A stretch of 64,000 nucleotides of DNA from Platycnemis pennipes (taxonomy: Eukaryota > Arthropoda > Insecta > Odonata > Platycnemididae): assembly GCA_933228895.1 (NCBI GenBank), contig OW121850.1, forward strand, positions 32,683,773-32,747,772. Reading direction: 5' to 3'. Positions 22,841 through 34,046 of this stretch are shown here, in pieces. Both the position numbers and the translations under genes were made by a program. The notes below the pieces were generated by a model that had not been told where the DNA came from, ran no database searches, and was given only the letters and a program-made list of their open reading frames with translations. How positions within the stretch are numbered: the first letter of the stretch is position 1; each line of letters starts with the position of its first letter.

Positions 22841-25800
22841 CTAGGGAATTAAAAAAAAACATATAAATGACACACAAAAAAAACAAGTTACATGCTTCAT
22901 GACATTATGTTTAGTTATTAACTACAGATGGAAAAGTAAAAGTAGGAGTCTGCCTTTTCAGCCTTGTGAAGGCCAAGATTTAAGTAAGGTAAAATCAATT
23001 GATTGAAGGTCTGTAGAAAAAAACTTTCCTAGCTATAATGCACAAAATTATATATTTAGCATTGCCAGTGGCCCAATGCCTATGTATCTCTAGAGAAATT
23101 GGCTGCGAAATTGCTACCCTCAGATGAGGTGCAGAGTAGAGAATTTTCCAGTTTCCCATTACTGTTGAGGATTTCAGGTTCATTGCTTCTATGCTTTATT
23201 AAATCAATTGTACTGATTTTTTACCATAACTGTCATCACCTTATATCTTATGAGTGGAACCTTATTTCTAGGTTTCATTTGCCATTTTTCTGATAATGTT
23301 CCTTATCTGAAAAATATTAGTACATGTGTGATTTTTTTAAATACAAAAACGTTTGCTGTTGTTGAGGCTTGGAAAGGTATTTTTTGTTATTTTGTTTGGA
23401 TTTTATAGAATATAACTCTCTTTCTCCCTCTGCTTCATACACCAATATTGACAGAGATAAGAAACATTTATTAACTGGCACAAAATTGACTTTCTAAATG
23501 GCTAAAAACCAAATGATCAGGTCACCGTTGGCCAATTGGCTAAAAACCAGGCATGCAAAGTGGATCTTATTTTTGATTAACCCTTCTGACCTAAAGATAT
23601 GAGTAGGATGGCTGGAGAAACTGCTGACACTCAGAGACAAACCAATGTGGAGGAATGCCCAGATTCACCAACTTAGACTCTCACCCAAGAGCAAGATGCC
23701 CAGACTTACAACATCATGTTCTGATTATGTTTAGGGTAATTAAGAGAAGTGTGTCACACATGTACTTAAAAATAATCGAAATATAGTAAGTCTTTTAAAA
23801 TGGAACTATTCACGTAATTTATTTGTCATTTATGATTAATTGGGTTAATGATAAATTGAGCTAGTGGTTAATTGGGTAGAGGTAGGGATTGTATTTAAAG
23901 GAATGGAGGATGTCATCAGCATTAGCCTTCTCTTAACAAAGGGTGCCAAGAGGTCCATGGTTTTACATCTCATCTGATGGGCAGAGTACTGAACTTGAAG
24001 AGCACACAACATTAAAGCACAGACCGGTATGCCGGTAGAAAAATCTCTACCCCTGCTGGGATCTAAACTTGGGTCCCCGGGTGGAGAGGCCAGTCACTGC
24101 ACCAACTTCCTGTACTTAATTTTGGTCTTTTTCTTTATAAAGGATGCTAGTTGGAATGATTTTCTCTTTTCAAGTCAATTTTGTAACTTTCAAATCTGAA
24201 AAGTAATGGGGTGACTGCAATTTTTAGGTATATTTTGCAAGCCTAACACCATACTAGGAAGAATGGTTGATGGCAAAACTTTAGAGGATGTCTCAGATTG
24301 GTATATGTGTAGCAAATAATGGAGGTCTTGGGATGCGGAAGATTTTTGGAATTAAAGACGAATAGAGAAACATGGAAGGCTGTTGTGAAACAATTCTGAT
24401 AGATTGATTCTTGGAGAAGGAGAAATACATACTTTCTCACATGGTCATTCTTTGTCAATCGCCAGTGTGGGCATTTGAAAACAGTTAAGAAGAGTAATGG
24501 TTCCAAAGACCGTTTCACATGGATGTATGGTGGGTGTGCTATGCTAGGTGCTGATATTTTCTTTTTTGATCCCATTGCTCACTGGAGTTTCCCATTTGAG
24601 ATGGCTAGTGACAGAATGAATAAAAGCAAATAAGGATGAGTGAGACTTTTGTGAAGAACGTAGATAGCATTTTGATCCCAAGTACTATTCAGAGGAACTT
24701 TGGACATATCGATGATATGGAAAGCATTATAAATATGTACACAGAAAAAGTTCAAATTTTGAGTCGGCCAATTTCCCTTCATTAAATTTATAAGTTAAAA
24801 CCTCCATTGAATGTCCTATCAAAGCTCCACTTGAATGCAAGAGAACTGTGCACAAAGGAGTGACACCAACCACAAAACAATTTTTTTTGGAACAAATATT
24901 CAATGTTTTCAATAAATTTTACAAATAAAAGGAGTTTAGCATCCATTTAAATGCTTTGCCATTGGAATCAATAGCTGGGTGAGATGTGCTTTTGAAAAAT
25001 TAGCCTCACTCAAATTTCGCTCTAAAGATTAAGGGATGACCTAGTGCACTTGAGAGATTTGGGATAGCTCATTATGCATCTTTTCCAGCTTATGCAGTTA
25101 AGCACAGGTGAGTAGTAATCTGTGAAAAGAAATGCAAATAAAAAAACTTAGCATGCCACAGAGCATAACTGTCTTAAGGGGCAGGCAATATTTTAGCACT
25201 GCATGAGACAGGGAGATCAGTAGTGGTATCAGGGTCTTTGTTTCAAGTTGCCACCTAATTATGAACAATGAAAATCTCTAGAAGCACACATAAAACATTG
25301 TGATCATCTTACCATTTTGCTTATCTAATATTATTATAAAATAGAATATGAATTACAAAAGATTTACTCTGGGGCAAACACACCTAAGAAATATGCTGTC
25401 AATTGAAAAGAAAGTTAGTATTCATAAAAATATCTGAAATGTGACGGGAAAATGAAAATTGGTGTTATTTTTCACATTTTAGAATGCATTATGCAGACAT
25501 TGTATGAAATCCAGGTGAAGTCTGTGTGACCACAGAGTTGAAAAGTGTGAAGCAATGATCAGTTAGGTTTGTAGAAGGTTATTAGGGATGAATTGCTTTA
25601 AGATTGCATAGGATTTAGCAGTGTGTCCAAGTTGTTTGAAGAAGGCTGGGAATAACTATCTGACTGCGGGTTGAAGTAGAGACTACATCTCCTAGATAAT
25701 TTTAATTACATACCTTTTCTGGAGATATTGGAGCATAGCAAAATACACATAAAATCCCTAGCAAACTTTGGTATTGTCAGATCAGGGATTCTTAAACTTT

Positions 25801-28800
25801 TTCCCATGATGACTCCCTTATACTTGAAAACTTTAACCCTTTCCTGACCACTAGTACTATAAAATCCCAATCACTCGAAAGCTTTATTTTATAAATATAT
25901 TGCTTAATTTCCCAATACTTCTAAACTAATACCTTAATTACTAGGAGTTTAAAGTCCCAATCTCTTGAAAGCTCTATTTTTCTAAAGTAATGACTTTAGA
26001 AAAAATAGAGCCTTCAGTGCTCCAATGGTCAAGAAACGGTTTAACAACTGGCAAAGAAATGTTACTATGCAATATCATAGTGTATGCCTTGTCCTAATAT
26101 TATTGAACATCTGATTTAACATAATAATTTGCACAAAGTGTGTATAATTCTAATAATTTATTTATAATTACGAATTTATGCAATGCCTTCTCAACAGCTA
26201 TATGACCCACAGTTTTAAAAGCCCTGGGTTAGATCATAACGATAAAATTTGAGGGATAGATATGATAGATATTGGGATAGAGGTGCTTAAAATGTCATTC
26301 ATTCTGCACACAGATAGGGAAAATAATCGATGAACTCAAAGTAATCAAGGAGATAGCTTAGGTAATGTAGAATTTAGGCTCTTTTTGCAAGTTTGCATGA
26401 AACTTTAAATGAACAAAGCATTAGTGCGCAGCGGCATACAAAGGAGGGTGCGAACGGGGTGGCTGCCCCGGGTGTCATAAAGGGAGGGGTGCCAAAATTG
26501 AAAAACATCTTCTTTTAGTTTACGAAATAATAATTTTTTTCTACCGGGGTGCCGGTAGTTAGCCATCTAGTTAGCCCCGGGCACCAAGTAGCCTCACTAC
26601 GCTACTGTTAATGCATAACTGTTTTAGCCATCTCCTTGCATGTTTGGGACAGGTCTTGTCAGACTTGTCAGAAGAAATATTTGTGTATGATTTTTGCAAA
26701 ACCTGTTTAGAATGATCTTAGTTTGAGGCATGAGGGTGTATTGAATGTGAAGTATTTAGCTAACTCCCCATGGTACATAAGTTATCAACTGCATAATTGG
26801 TATTCACTTGAAATGCGATTGTTCAATCGTCCATAATATATGCCTGAAGGAGCAAAGCAAAATTGGAATCTGGATGACAGTGGCCCTGAAAAGAGGGTTA
26901 TGTGCTAGAGGATGGAGAAGGGGGAGGGAAGTAGCTGATTCTCGAAGGTACATAATTTATTAACAGTGTAATTGGTAATCACTTGCAATGTAATTGTTCA
27001 ATTATCAATGAGTCTCGAGGTCACTTCCGCTCACCTGGAAGAGCGCCTCGACCCTCTCGTTGACCGCGGCGGTGGCGTCGTCCACGATGCAGATGGTGGG
27101 CGCCGCGTGTCCGCTGCCGTCCCCGCCGTCAACGCCGCCGCCCTCGCCGACGCCCTCCGAGCCCCTCCGCGACCCGCGGTGGTGGTGCGACGAGGGCTGG
27201 GCGTGTCGCTGCGCCGCCGTGCGCCGCCGGTGGTGGTGGTGCGACGAGGGGGAAGAGGGGGGCGGGGACGGCGAGGAGGGGGAGGGCGCCGCCGTGGAGG
27301 CGCCCATGAGGTCGTACACCGCGGACACCACGCCCGCCATCTCCTCCTTGGTAATCTTGCCGTCGCCGTCCACGTCGTACAGGGCGAAGGCCCAGCGGAG
27401 CTTCTCCTCCACGGAACCTCGGGAGAGGACGGACAGGGCGTGCACGAAATCCTGCTCGCAGGAGGAGGGAGAGAAAGAGAAAAAGGGGTCGATTGATACA
27501 TAGTTGTTGTTATTTGGGGGAGGCTACCGACAACTGAGGGCATTTACGCCAATGAGGATAGGAGGGTATCTGGGTAAAGGTAGGATTTGTCATGAAACGA
27601 AGTAAGGATGGAGATGTCCCATCCAACGGACTGAGTACTGAAATCTAAGTGCTTTCCAAAAGGCACTCAAGTAGGGAACGGTATTCTAATGAAATATCCG
27701 AGGGCACGGGATTCGAACCCGTATTCTCGGGATGGAACGCCAGTACACAGATACCAGTACCACACCAACACAGCCACCTCAGTTAATGCATCTTCTCCAA
27801 CATTGTACTCTGCAATCCACCACAAGGGTTCAAGGCAAGGGTAGACTACACACCAGTCATCCGTCATCCACAAGTTAGAGATCTCATTTTTAGTATAATA
27901 AAATAATACTGTTGAAAATGATCTAACATGTAAACGACACGACATCCCGTCCAATACAGACTCCTACCCAGTGACAGATTTACTATAGAACTCATGCAGC
28001 TTAAGCTTCAGGGCCTCTTATCCCGAAAGACCCCCTCTGAGGCAACTTAATTATTGTTGTTGGTTGTTAGGAGGCCCCATATCAGTTCAAACTGCAGGGC
28101 CCAAAAATTGTATATCCGCTACTTCTACTATCTCAAACTAGATCTTTCTGGTTGCGAGCCAAAGATGAAGGGAGATATCACCACTCGTGCGTTTACTTTT
28201 GAGGCTCAAGCAAGAATGCAAAATAGGCCAAAATCTACAATTCCTATCCTAATTATATTCACGGTACTTTCATCTAATATATGAATGCTCCTAATCTATG
28301 TGCATAGTTATTTAGTATAAAAGTGATTGGCGGAGCCCTGTCACGCTTTCCCCTCTTCTGTCTCCCCTCTCTCCTTGGCACTGTTCCCCTCCAAACGATG
28401 CCGGTTCCCCGCAGTCTACACTCATGATGTCACCAACTCGGTGACCATCCCCCGCCTGTCGGGTAGCCAACGTAACGTGAGCACTGAATGGCTTTATTTC
28501 TGTGGCTTAAGTTTAAGTAGGACCTTGCTCCCTGGATACAACAAATATACTGTGAGCTTCGAGATGGCTTGACACTTCTTCCTTCAGAGGCTACGCCAAA
28601 AGATTCAAATAAGCTAGCAGCCAAATTGTCGACCAACAAATTTACACGTCCTTCAGGATCGATGGCTTCCTCCATTCGAAGGGTTCTCTAAGGATATAAT
28701 TGTTGATTTATATTACCTCATCAGTGGAAGGCAATATTTAATCAAAATATACGTGAATTTTTTCTTTGAGAGTCACATTCAAGTAAAATTTGTCTCATAA

Positions 28801-31800
28801 TCTTGAGTGAGTTTTCTGGAGTATGCTTTTGCGTTTATGCCTCTCTCTTGAATCAAAATGGACCATGAAAAAGCTAACAGTTGTTTTCAAAGGGAAAGGA
28901 GTTTAGAACATACAACCCTTCCTTTTATGAGCAGTTCTCTAGATCTTTTTTAACGGCTAAATGTAAAATATACAAAATTCTACAGTTATCAAGTTTACGA
29001 AGTGACAGAAGTGAGGCAAGCTTTTAAACATTTCACTATCTATACTCGACACCAATTGTGATAACTGTCATAATAGTCATTGATTCTTATTATGATTCTC
29101 AGTGAAGCAGTAAGTTATAGCCAGAGATCTCGAAGCTCCGGAATCAAGAAGATTCAGAACACTTTTTAGTCATGCATATTTTCCAACTTAATATCTATAC
29201 ATGTGTGTAATACCAGCACGTGCATTCGGAAGAAGTCTCTAGAAAGAGATCCAGCCAAAATCCAAATTGCGTGATTCTCTAAGCACCATTCCTTTCTGGG
29301 GAACCGCAGGAGGCACGGGAAAAGTAATTGCATCCTACAATAATGTGTTGATGTTACTCGTCTTTGAGGTTTGTTCTAGGTGAAATCCATCTTTTTTCAT
29401 AGAATCGACTTATAGGCTGAATATTTTAGGGGCATCATTTATTTCGAACATAAATTTGTAATTTTACACAGCATACCACTATCATGGTGGCAAGTTAGTA
29501 AAGATCGGAGTATATTTCATGACAGGAAAAATGAAGTACAAGGAAAAATCCAAAGAGTAATTTTAAAAGACCGAAAAATCAGTCAGAGTTTTACCAGTCT
29601 GCTGTGATTGGTGATTATAGAGTTCCCCTTGTAAAGATAAAACAGATGGTGCGTGAAATTTATGTATCTATCAGAGTAAGATCTTTTTCCTGTGCTGCCC
29701 GCAGTTTCTCGTAAAGTTGCAGTTAACTTATTGTTAAGTTATATACATCAATATTCGTGATTTACTCAACCTTTCCAATCTTGCTGAGCTCAGAGTGTGC
29801 CAGCATTACACCTGGTGAGTCGTTAAATAAACCTATTCCTGAACGTTAAGGGAATCACTCAACTTGGAAGTATGCATAGGAAATAGCTGGGTGTAGCTAA
29901 AGGTTTTACCCGGAATTGCACCACAGCCCTTTGGCTGGTGGCCAATCGCTCAAAGCATTGAGATATCGCTCAGTACACAATTGAAATGAATATGAAGTTT
30001 ATGGATTAAATATTAGAGATAGTTTATAACAATAATAAGATTAGATACAGTTCCTAGAATATATCAAAACTAATATGAGATTATTTAATAAACGTGATCT
30101 TTTATCATTAATATACTATCTTAGAAAATTATAATTCAATTTGTTATTATCGGTCAACACTGATATAACCAAACCCACCTCAAAGCTCAGAAGCCCGCTA
30201 TTATCCTGGTCCAATGTCTTGAAGACGTAATGGGCGTACTGGCTAGTGTTGGCTGTAAAAAAAGATTTGTATTAATAAATAATACCTGAAGTATTTTATG
30301 TACATGGAAAATGCGAAATATATTTCAATAGACAAGAAATTCATGTTTTATACGTCATATTATTTTTATTTTCAAGAAATAACTTATTTAGGATTCTCAT
30401 AAAATTTTAAATTGTTGGTTTTATAATATGTGACAATATAGAATTATCTTTTAAAAGCCATACGTTATTGGTATTAAACGCCTTTAGGTAGTTTAATATA
30501 ATAATTATATAAAATATTCAAATAAAAAACAAAATATATTATCAACCAATTTCCACCACATATATAGCAATGTATATTGTAATGAGAGTAGCGAGATGCA
30601 TGTTCATTCACTTGGCTTTCGATTTTGACTAAAATCAATGAAATCCGTGACACAAGCTGACCTCCTTGAGGAAAGAACTGCGAGTATATTCCCTTGAACG
30701 TGTCCTCTCTGACGACACCGGTTGGACACTCAGCCTTGAAGCCCCTGTATATCCTCTTCAGCTCCGACTCGGAGAACCTCGTGGCCCTCCTCAACGCTTC
30801 AAGACTGTCCGGACGGTATCGTGGGGCACATTCGCATTCCTCTAATTCGGAGTCTGGATGAAGAGAGAGAGAAAGGGGGAGTGAGAATTTGAGCATGCAA
30901 AATGGAAAGTCGGGCATGCTTCAATCAAGCCTCTAATCTTCTGACATTGATTGCTAAAGTTTTAGGCATAGTTGCAGCGTTTGAAATAAGTTCCATTATT
31001 TCATGAAAAAGGTGATTCCACTAACTCGTTAAGTAAGCGTCTTTTAAAGCCTTTCAAAACTGATTTCATTATTATCCTCCTCAAGGATTAAAATTAAATG
31101 TTTATGCTGAAAACAGAAATCTTTCAACAGCTATCAAAATGTTTACATTAATGACAATAGTACATCAATTTAAGCGAAGGACTCAGGAAGGAAGGACACT
31201 TGAACTTATCAAATTATTGAGAAAACTTATTAGCATGCATTTTCAAGAAAAATATAGTTTTTTGGTGAATCATTGGTCATATTTAAAGGAATTAGTAAAA
31301 TCACACATTTTGAATCACTAATAGGCAATGAAACTCTAAAAAATCATGCTCAAGTTAGTCAAAAAGTAGCATTGATGAAACATCTCGTATCATTAGAAAT
31401 GGAACACAGCAATATATTCCAGTGTTTTTAAAATACGATAAATTGTGTCTCCATACCTGATTTTTTGTACGGCAGTATGAATTTGAAATACAATTTGTAG
31501 GACGGGAAGATCAAGGTGGAACAGCGATCGTCCCCCAAAACGAATAAATATATGACGCAGAACTTTGAGCGTAAGTTAATATTGTAGGTAACTATCACCT
31601 CATAACAACTATAATATATATTGAACACACCACTGTAGTAATTCTCTTTATACCGTTCTCTTATTGCCTAAATTTACCAGGAATACTCCCACCTTATCTT
31701 CCTCTAATTCTTCTCATAGACATAAGCCGTCTTCTACTAATCTTATATTCTTTTATACTTCATCTCATAGCCACGATCCTTCTTCTAGTAATCTTATCTT

Positions 31801-34046
31801 CTTCTACTTCATCTTATAGCCACGAGAATTACAGCCACCTTGCTGTCCTCATAGAACAGTTTTCAAGCAAATGCCTGGCAAAACAAACTTGAAAACACAA
31901 CCAGGCTCCTAACGATATCTTCAGAAGACACCATTCGCATTCCCTTTCTATTCACCCTCCAAACAATAGTCTTTTGTTCCTGTGTAGCTAAGAAAATACG
32001 GCGCGCCGAGTCAATCTTTCCATTCACAACAAAACCTAATTCTGAGTGAAAAAGCATTTAACGGAATGAACACGTGGGTTTCATCCTCGCACTCTTCCCA
32101 TAGTCCAGTTCTCCTTACTCTCAGGACTCTGAAACCTATTTTACCCGCTCAAGCTCCTTTCGTTTCCATTATCCCACTGCTCAGTTTATCCCTACTCTCG
32201 CCTAATGCCAGCTTTAAACCTTTCCATCCTCTTTAATGGCCATTTTCCGACTCCCAGAGGATCCCTCATTCGCGTCATCAAAACAAACACCGCATATTAA
32301 ATTCTACCATAATGAAATCCAAACTGGAATATATTTTCCTTATCCACCCTCTTACTGATCAAACTGGAAAGCTTCAATTTTTGTATTCTATCAGGTACAC
32401 AGTTTTATTAAGAAAACTTTAAAGGATTTTTTTTACATTTTAAGGCCTTACTTTTAAAATTTTGAGTACCGACAGTTAGATTTATCACCGAGGAACAAGT
32501 TAGGAGAATAAATTTGTCATCAAAGCATCTGTACTCGACTTTTCTTCCACAACTGTGGGACACTCCAAAGTTTGAAAACATCTAAGGATCTTTCCTTTGC
32601 ATTGCAGTCTGGATTATTTTAGAGGAATTGGAGGTCGCACCCTAATTTTGAAATCAAACATGAAACGGGATACATTCGACCCTTCCTCAATATAAATCGC
32701 GATTTTATGAGGTTTTCTGTCGTATCAAATTTTATGAAATTAAGTTTGTTCGTCGGTCATCTCGGAATTTTTCATCTTCAGTGGCTACTGTTTCTGATCT
32801 TTCCATCTTAATTTTAGGAGGTGGATTTACTTAGGAGGAAATTGTCATTCGTTCGAAATCAACTCTTAAAGCTCATTGCTGGACTTTTTCAAATTCAGGT
32901 TATTTATGGTTGAGGAGATCACATCTTCTCCGAATACAGACGAATTTTATTTTCCTCTTCTATGATCTAATAGACTATATAGAAATATGCTAAATTTTCC
33001 CGGCATCTTTCGTTGAAAATCGCCTAATGACGGAACCGGATTCCTTTTCTTCATCCTTCCGCGCCCTAATAAAACTCTTAGTGCACTCACCTCCTCCAAC
33101 TCTTATTCACCTTGATATTCACTTAACAGTTATTCTCACAAAGTAATGATACGTTCTTAAAAGGGTTACATTGCTATAACTCTCGCAAATATAGCTTCGA
33201 AAGGGGTATAATTGGTAAATTGGCTGGGGTAACTAGAGCTGACGAACTACAGATTCTTGAAGCGTCGACTTTTTCTAGTTGCCGGGTTATAGAGCAGCCT
33301 TGTCATGAAGCTTTGTCCTTACAGCTTCCGCATGCAATAGAGGCCGCATTATCAGGGATTATAAGAATTGACGGCCAGTGTACCTTCATGTGTTTATTGA
33401 AATAATTGGTCTCCCTCCCATACCTGGCTTCGTTATTTTGTTATCAGTTACTAGTAGAAACCACATGTGTCAACTGCCGTAAGCGGGATAAATAAAAACA
33501 AGTTCACTGACCCAAGAAGCCAGGGACGGAAGGAGGTAACGTACACATTAAGTTATATAATCAAACAATTCTTTTATCCTTAATAGTGCGGACTGATAAG
33601 GACGCGAATGCTCTGAAGACTCATTTGCTACTGCTCTCTATATTGACAAATGATAATGTGGACAGAGAGGAGGGACACTTGAGTGGCATCGTGGCTAGGA
33701 CCAGCCATTTCGGTTCTGATCTGAACCGCAACAGAAAAATTGATCTTACGACACCATAACTTAAATAAGAGTCGTGCATCCACGTGATGCAGCGAGTGGT
33801 ATGGCGGGTGAGGCGAGCCGTACCGAGAGCGAACTTGACTCCCGTCCATGCCTGCTTCACGAACCCCAGCAGCCTCCGGTAGACGGAGCGGTGGCTGGTG
33901 CGGTAGTGCCGGTGCCCGCCCCGGCTGCCGTTGCTCTCGCTTCCGCTCTCCCCGCCCCCCTCGCCCCCGCTGCCGTCGCTGCCCCCGTCCTCCCGCGACG
34001 ACGGCACCCCCCCCTGCCGACCCCCCGTCCCCTCCCGGACGCCCAT
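22730..34046 (-). CDS. KCNIP: Kv-channel-interacting protein (KChIP) homologue, 5 coding exons
   Basis: KChIPs are recoverin-like calcium sensors that bind the cytosolic N-terminus of Kv4 channels and tune their surface level and gating. Exons 34046-33824, 30853-30662, 30252-30179, 27451-27035 and 22840-22730 join in frame over GT-AG introns (1017 nt, 338 codons plus stop). The order is: a Gly/Ser/His-rich start; a helix [20 protein letters not shown]; the core [20 protein letters not shown] and YSQFFPQG (degenerate EF1); EF2 [14 protein letters not shown]3 [12 protein letters not shown]; a long insert; EF4 [12 protein letters not shown]; and the C-terminus VFDSSF. EF2 ends in Asp rather than Glu, as usual in KChIPs, while EF3 and EF4 keep every calcium ligand. 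Typical KChIPs have about 215-255 residues; the excess comes from exon 1 and the insert. The start at 34046 has a good context (A at -3, G at +4), but the frame stays open upstream to 34583. Confidence 0.92.
23936..24112 (-). repeat. tRNA-derived SINE (family 1)
   Basis: On the minus strand a box A-like TTGGTGCAGTGACTGG (about 24105-24090) and a box B-like GTTTAGATCCC (24068-24058) are followed by a body with the CATC..GAT..GGGCAGAGTACTG core. The copy at 27575-27790 shares that core. Confidence 0.6.
25833..26044. repeat. Palindromic MITE with strong central hairpin
   Basis: The ends TAACCCTTTCCTGACCA (left) and the reverse complement of TGGTCAAGAAACGGTTTA (right) form imperfect terminal inverted repeats. 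The centre, 25971-26012, is a near-perfect hairpin with arms of about 17 bp (GCTCTATTTTTCTAAAG and its complement with one extra A) around TAATGA. The left half also holds two internal copies of TCCCAATC(A/T)CT(C/T)GAAAGC. Confidence 0.7.
26429..26607. mobile_element. hAT-like MITE remnant related to the element at 6776
   Basis: The ends CAGCGGCATACAAAG and (reverse complement of the right end) CAGTAGCGTAGTGAG share the CAGYGGCRTA pattern with the insertion at 6776-7029. The flanks TTAGTGCG and TTAATGCA agree at 6 of 8 positions, consistent with an old 8-bp duplication. The interior is GC-richer (GGTGGCTGCCCCGGGTG). Confidence 0.55.
27035..27451 (-). CDS. KCNIP: KChIP coding exon 4 (EF3 plus low-complexity insert)
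   Basis: The acceptor GCGAGCAG (AG at 27453-27452) is followed by [22 protein letters not shown]3 ([12 protein letters not shown]) and AVYDLMGAS. From about 27295 to 27086 comes an insert rich in Ser, Pro, His, Arg and Gly (for example [15 protein letters not shown] and [17 protein letters not shown]). The normal core resumes at VDDATA and ends [10 protein letters not shown]. The donor GTGAGC is at 27034. No donor-acceptor pair that would remove the insert as an intron is visible: its 5' half has no GT with a usable context. Confidence 0.9.
27575..27790 (-). repeat. tRNA-derived SINE (family 1)
   Basis: On the minus strand TTGGTGTGGTACTGG (box A-like, near 27765) and GGTTCGAATCCC (box B, 27719-27708) define a tRNA-like head. 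The body carries the CATCCAACGGACTGAGTACTG-type core at about 27620, shared with the copies at 3225 and 23936. Here box B is intact. Confidence 0.7.
27788..27960. repeat. Dispersed repeat adjoining the SINE
   Basis: The stretch with ACTCTGCAATCCACCACAAGG resembles the repeat at 7660-7880. It directly abuts the SINE head, so the two may form one composite element. Boundaries are uncertain. Confidence 0.35.
30179..30252 (-). CDS. KCNIP: KChIP coding exon 3 (EF2)
   Basis: A TTTTTTTACAG acceptor precedes CC, which completes Ala, then [19 protein letters not shown] and LLSFE. The donor GTGGGT is at 30178. At 74 nt the exon is too short to stand out as an open frame, but it restores the phase between exons 2 and 4 exactly. 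Confidence 0.93.
30662..30853 (-). CDS. KCNIP: KChIP coding exon 2
   Basis: After a strong CT-rich tract and CCAG (acceptor AG at 30855-30854), the exon gives the rest of Asp and then [20 protein letters not shown], followed by [20 protein letters not shown] and [25 protein letters not shown] sequence. This is the KChIP EF1 region, in which Cys-Pro replaces key loop ligands. The donor GTCAGC is at 30661. The conserved part of all KChIP isoforms starts at about this junction. Confidence 0.95.
30854..33823 (-). other. KChIP intron 1
   Basis: The intron is bounded by donor GTACGG at 33823 and a CT-rich acceptor at 30854. It contains a short CT-rich tandem repeat (about 31705-31825). The acceptor tract is itself open in frame with exon 2 from an ATG at 30917. 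No other feature was recognised. Confidence 0.75.
31705..31825. repeat. CT-rich tandem repeat, unit about 55 bp
   Basis: About two copies contain ATAGCCACGA, CTTCTTCTAGTAATCTTAT, a TTCTT run and CTTCATCT(C/T)ATAGCCACGA. A third, more diverged copy precedes them. Confidence 0.6.
33824..34046 (-). CDS. KCNIP: KChIP coding exon 1 (GC-rich, Gly/Ser/His-rich)
   Basis: ATG at 34046-34044 leads a low-complexity stretch ([20 protein letters not shown] and so on, then [16 protein letters not shown]). The conserved amphipathic segment [16 protein letters not shown] follows. The donor GTACGG begins at 33823, and the final G makes Asp with exon 2. The GC content is far above the surroundings. The same frame remains open to 34583 without an ATG and would add a His-rich run (about 34137-34184) and a Pro/Ser/Thr-rich stretch. 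A more upstream exon could therefore enter it. Confidence 0.8.

Larger units (their letters stand above)
22841..27034 (-). other. KChIP intron 4
   Basis: This 4.2-kb intron contains a family 1 SINE (23936-24112), a palindromic MITE (25833-26044) and a hAT-like remnant (26429-26607). Otherwise it is AT-rich with no coding signal. Open frames at 24243-24912 show no recognisable domain. Confidence 0.75.
27452..30178 (-). other. KChIP intron 3
   Basis: This intron contains a family 1 SINE and an adjoining repeat (27575-27960). The stretch 28325-28680 holds short overlapping frames on both strands with no recognisable domain. Nothing else was recognised. Confidence 0.7.

Noticed and set aside
26972..27543. 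Long frames on the plus strand and in other minus frames over KChIP exon 4
   Set aside because: They are shadows of the GC-rich exon. Only one minus frame carries the EF-hand and joins the other exons.
27708..27719. Perfect tRNA box B as evidence of a tRNA gene
   Set aside because: No acceptor stem or paired arms can be built, and the same body recurs in other copies, so it is a SINE. The same applies at 37251-37263 and 41643-41655.
28325..28675. Paired 81-codon frames on both strands in KChIP intron 3
   Set aside because: No recognisable domain and no usable splice context in phase with the KChIP exons. One strand must be a shadow, and neither shows protein-like conservation that I can judge.
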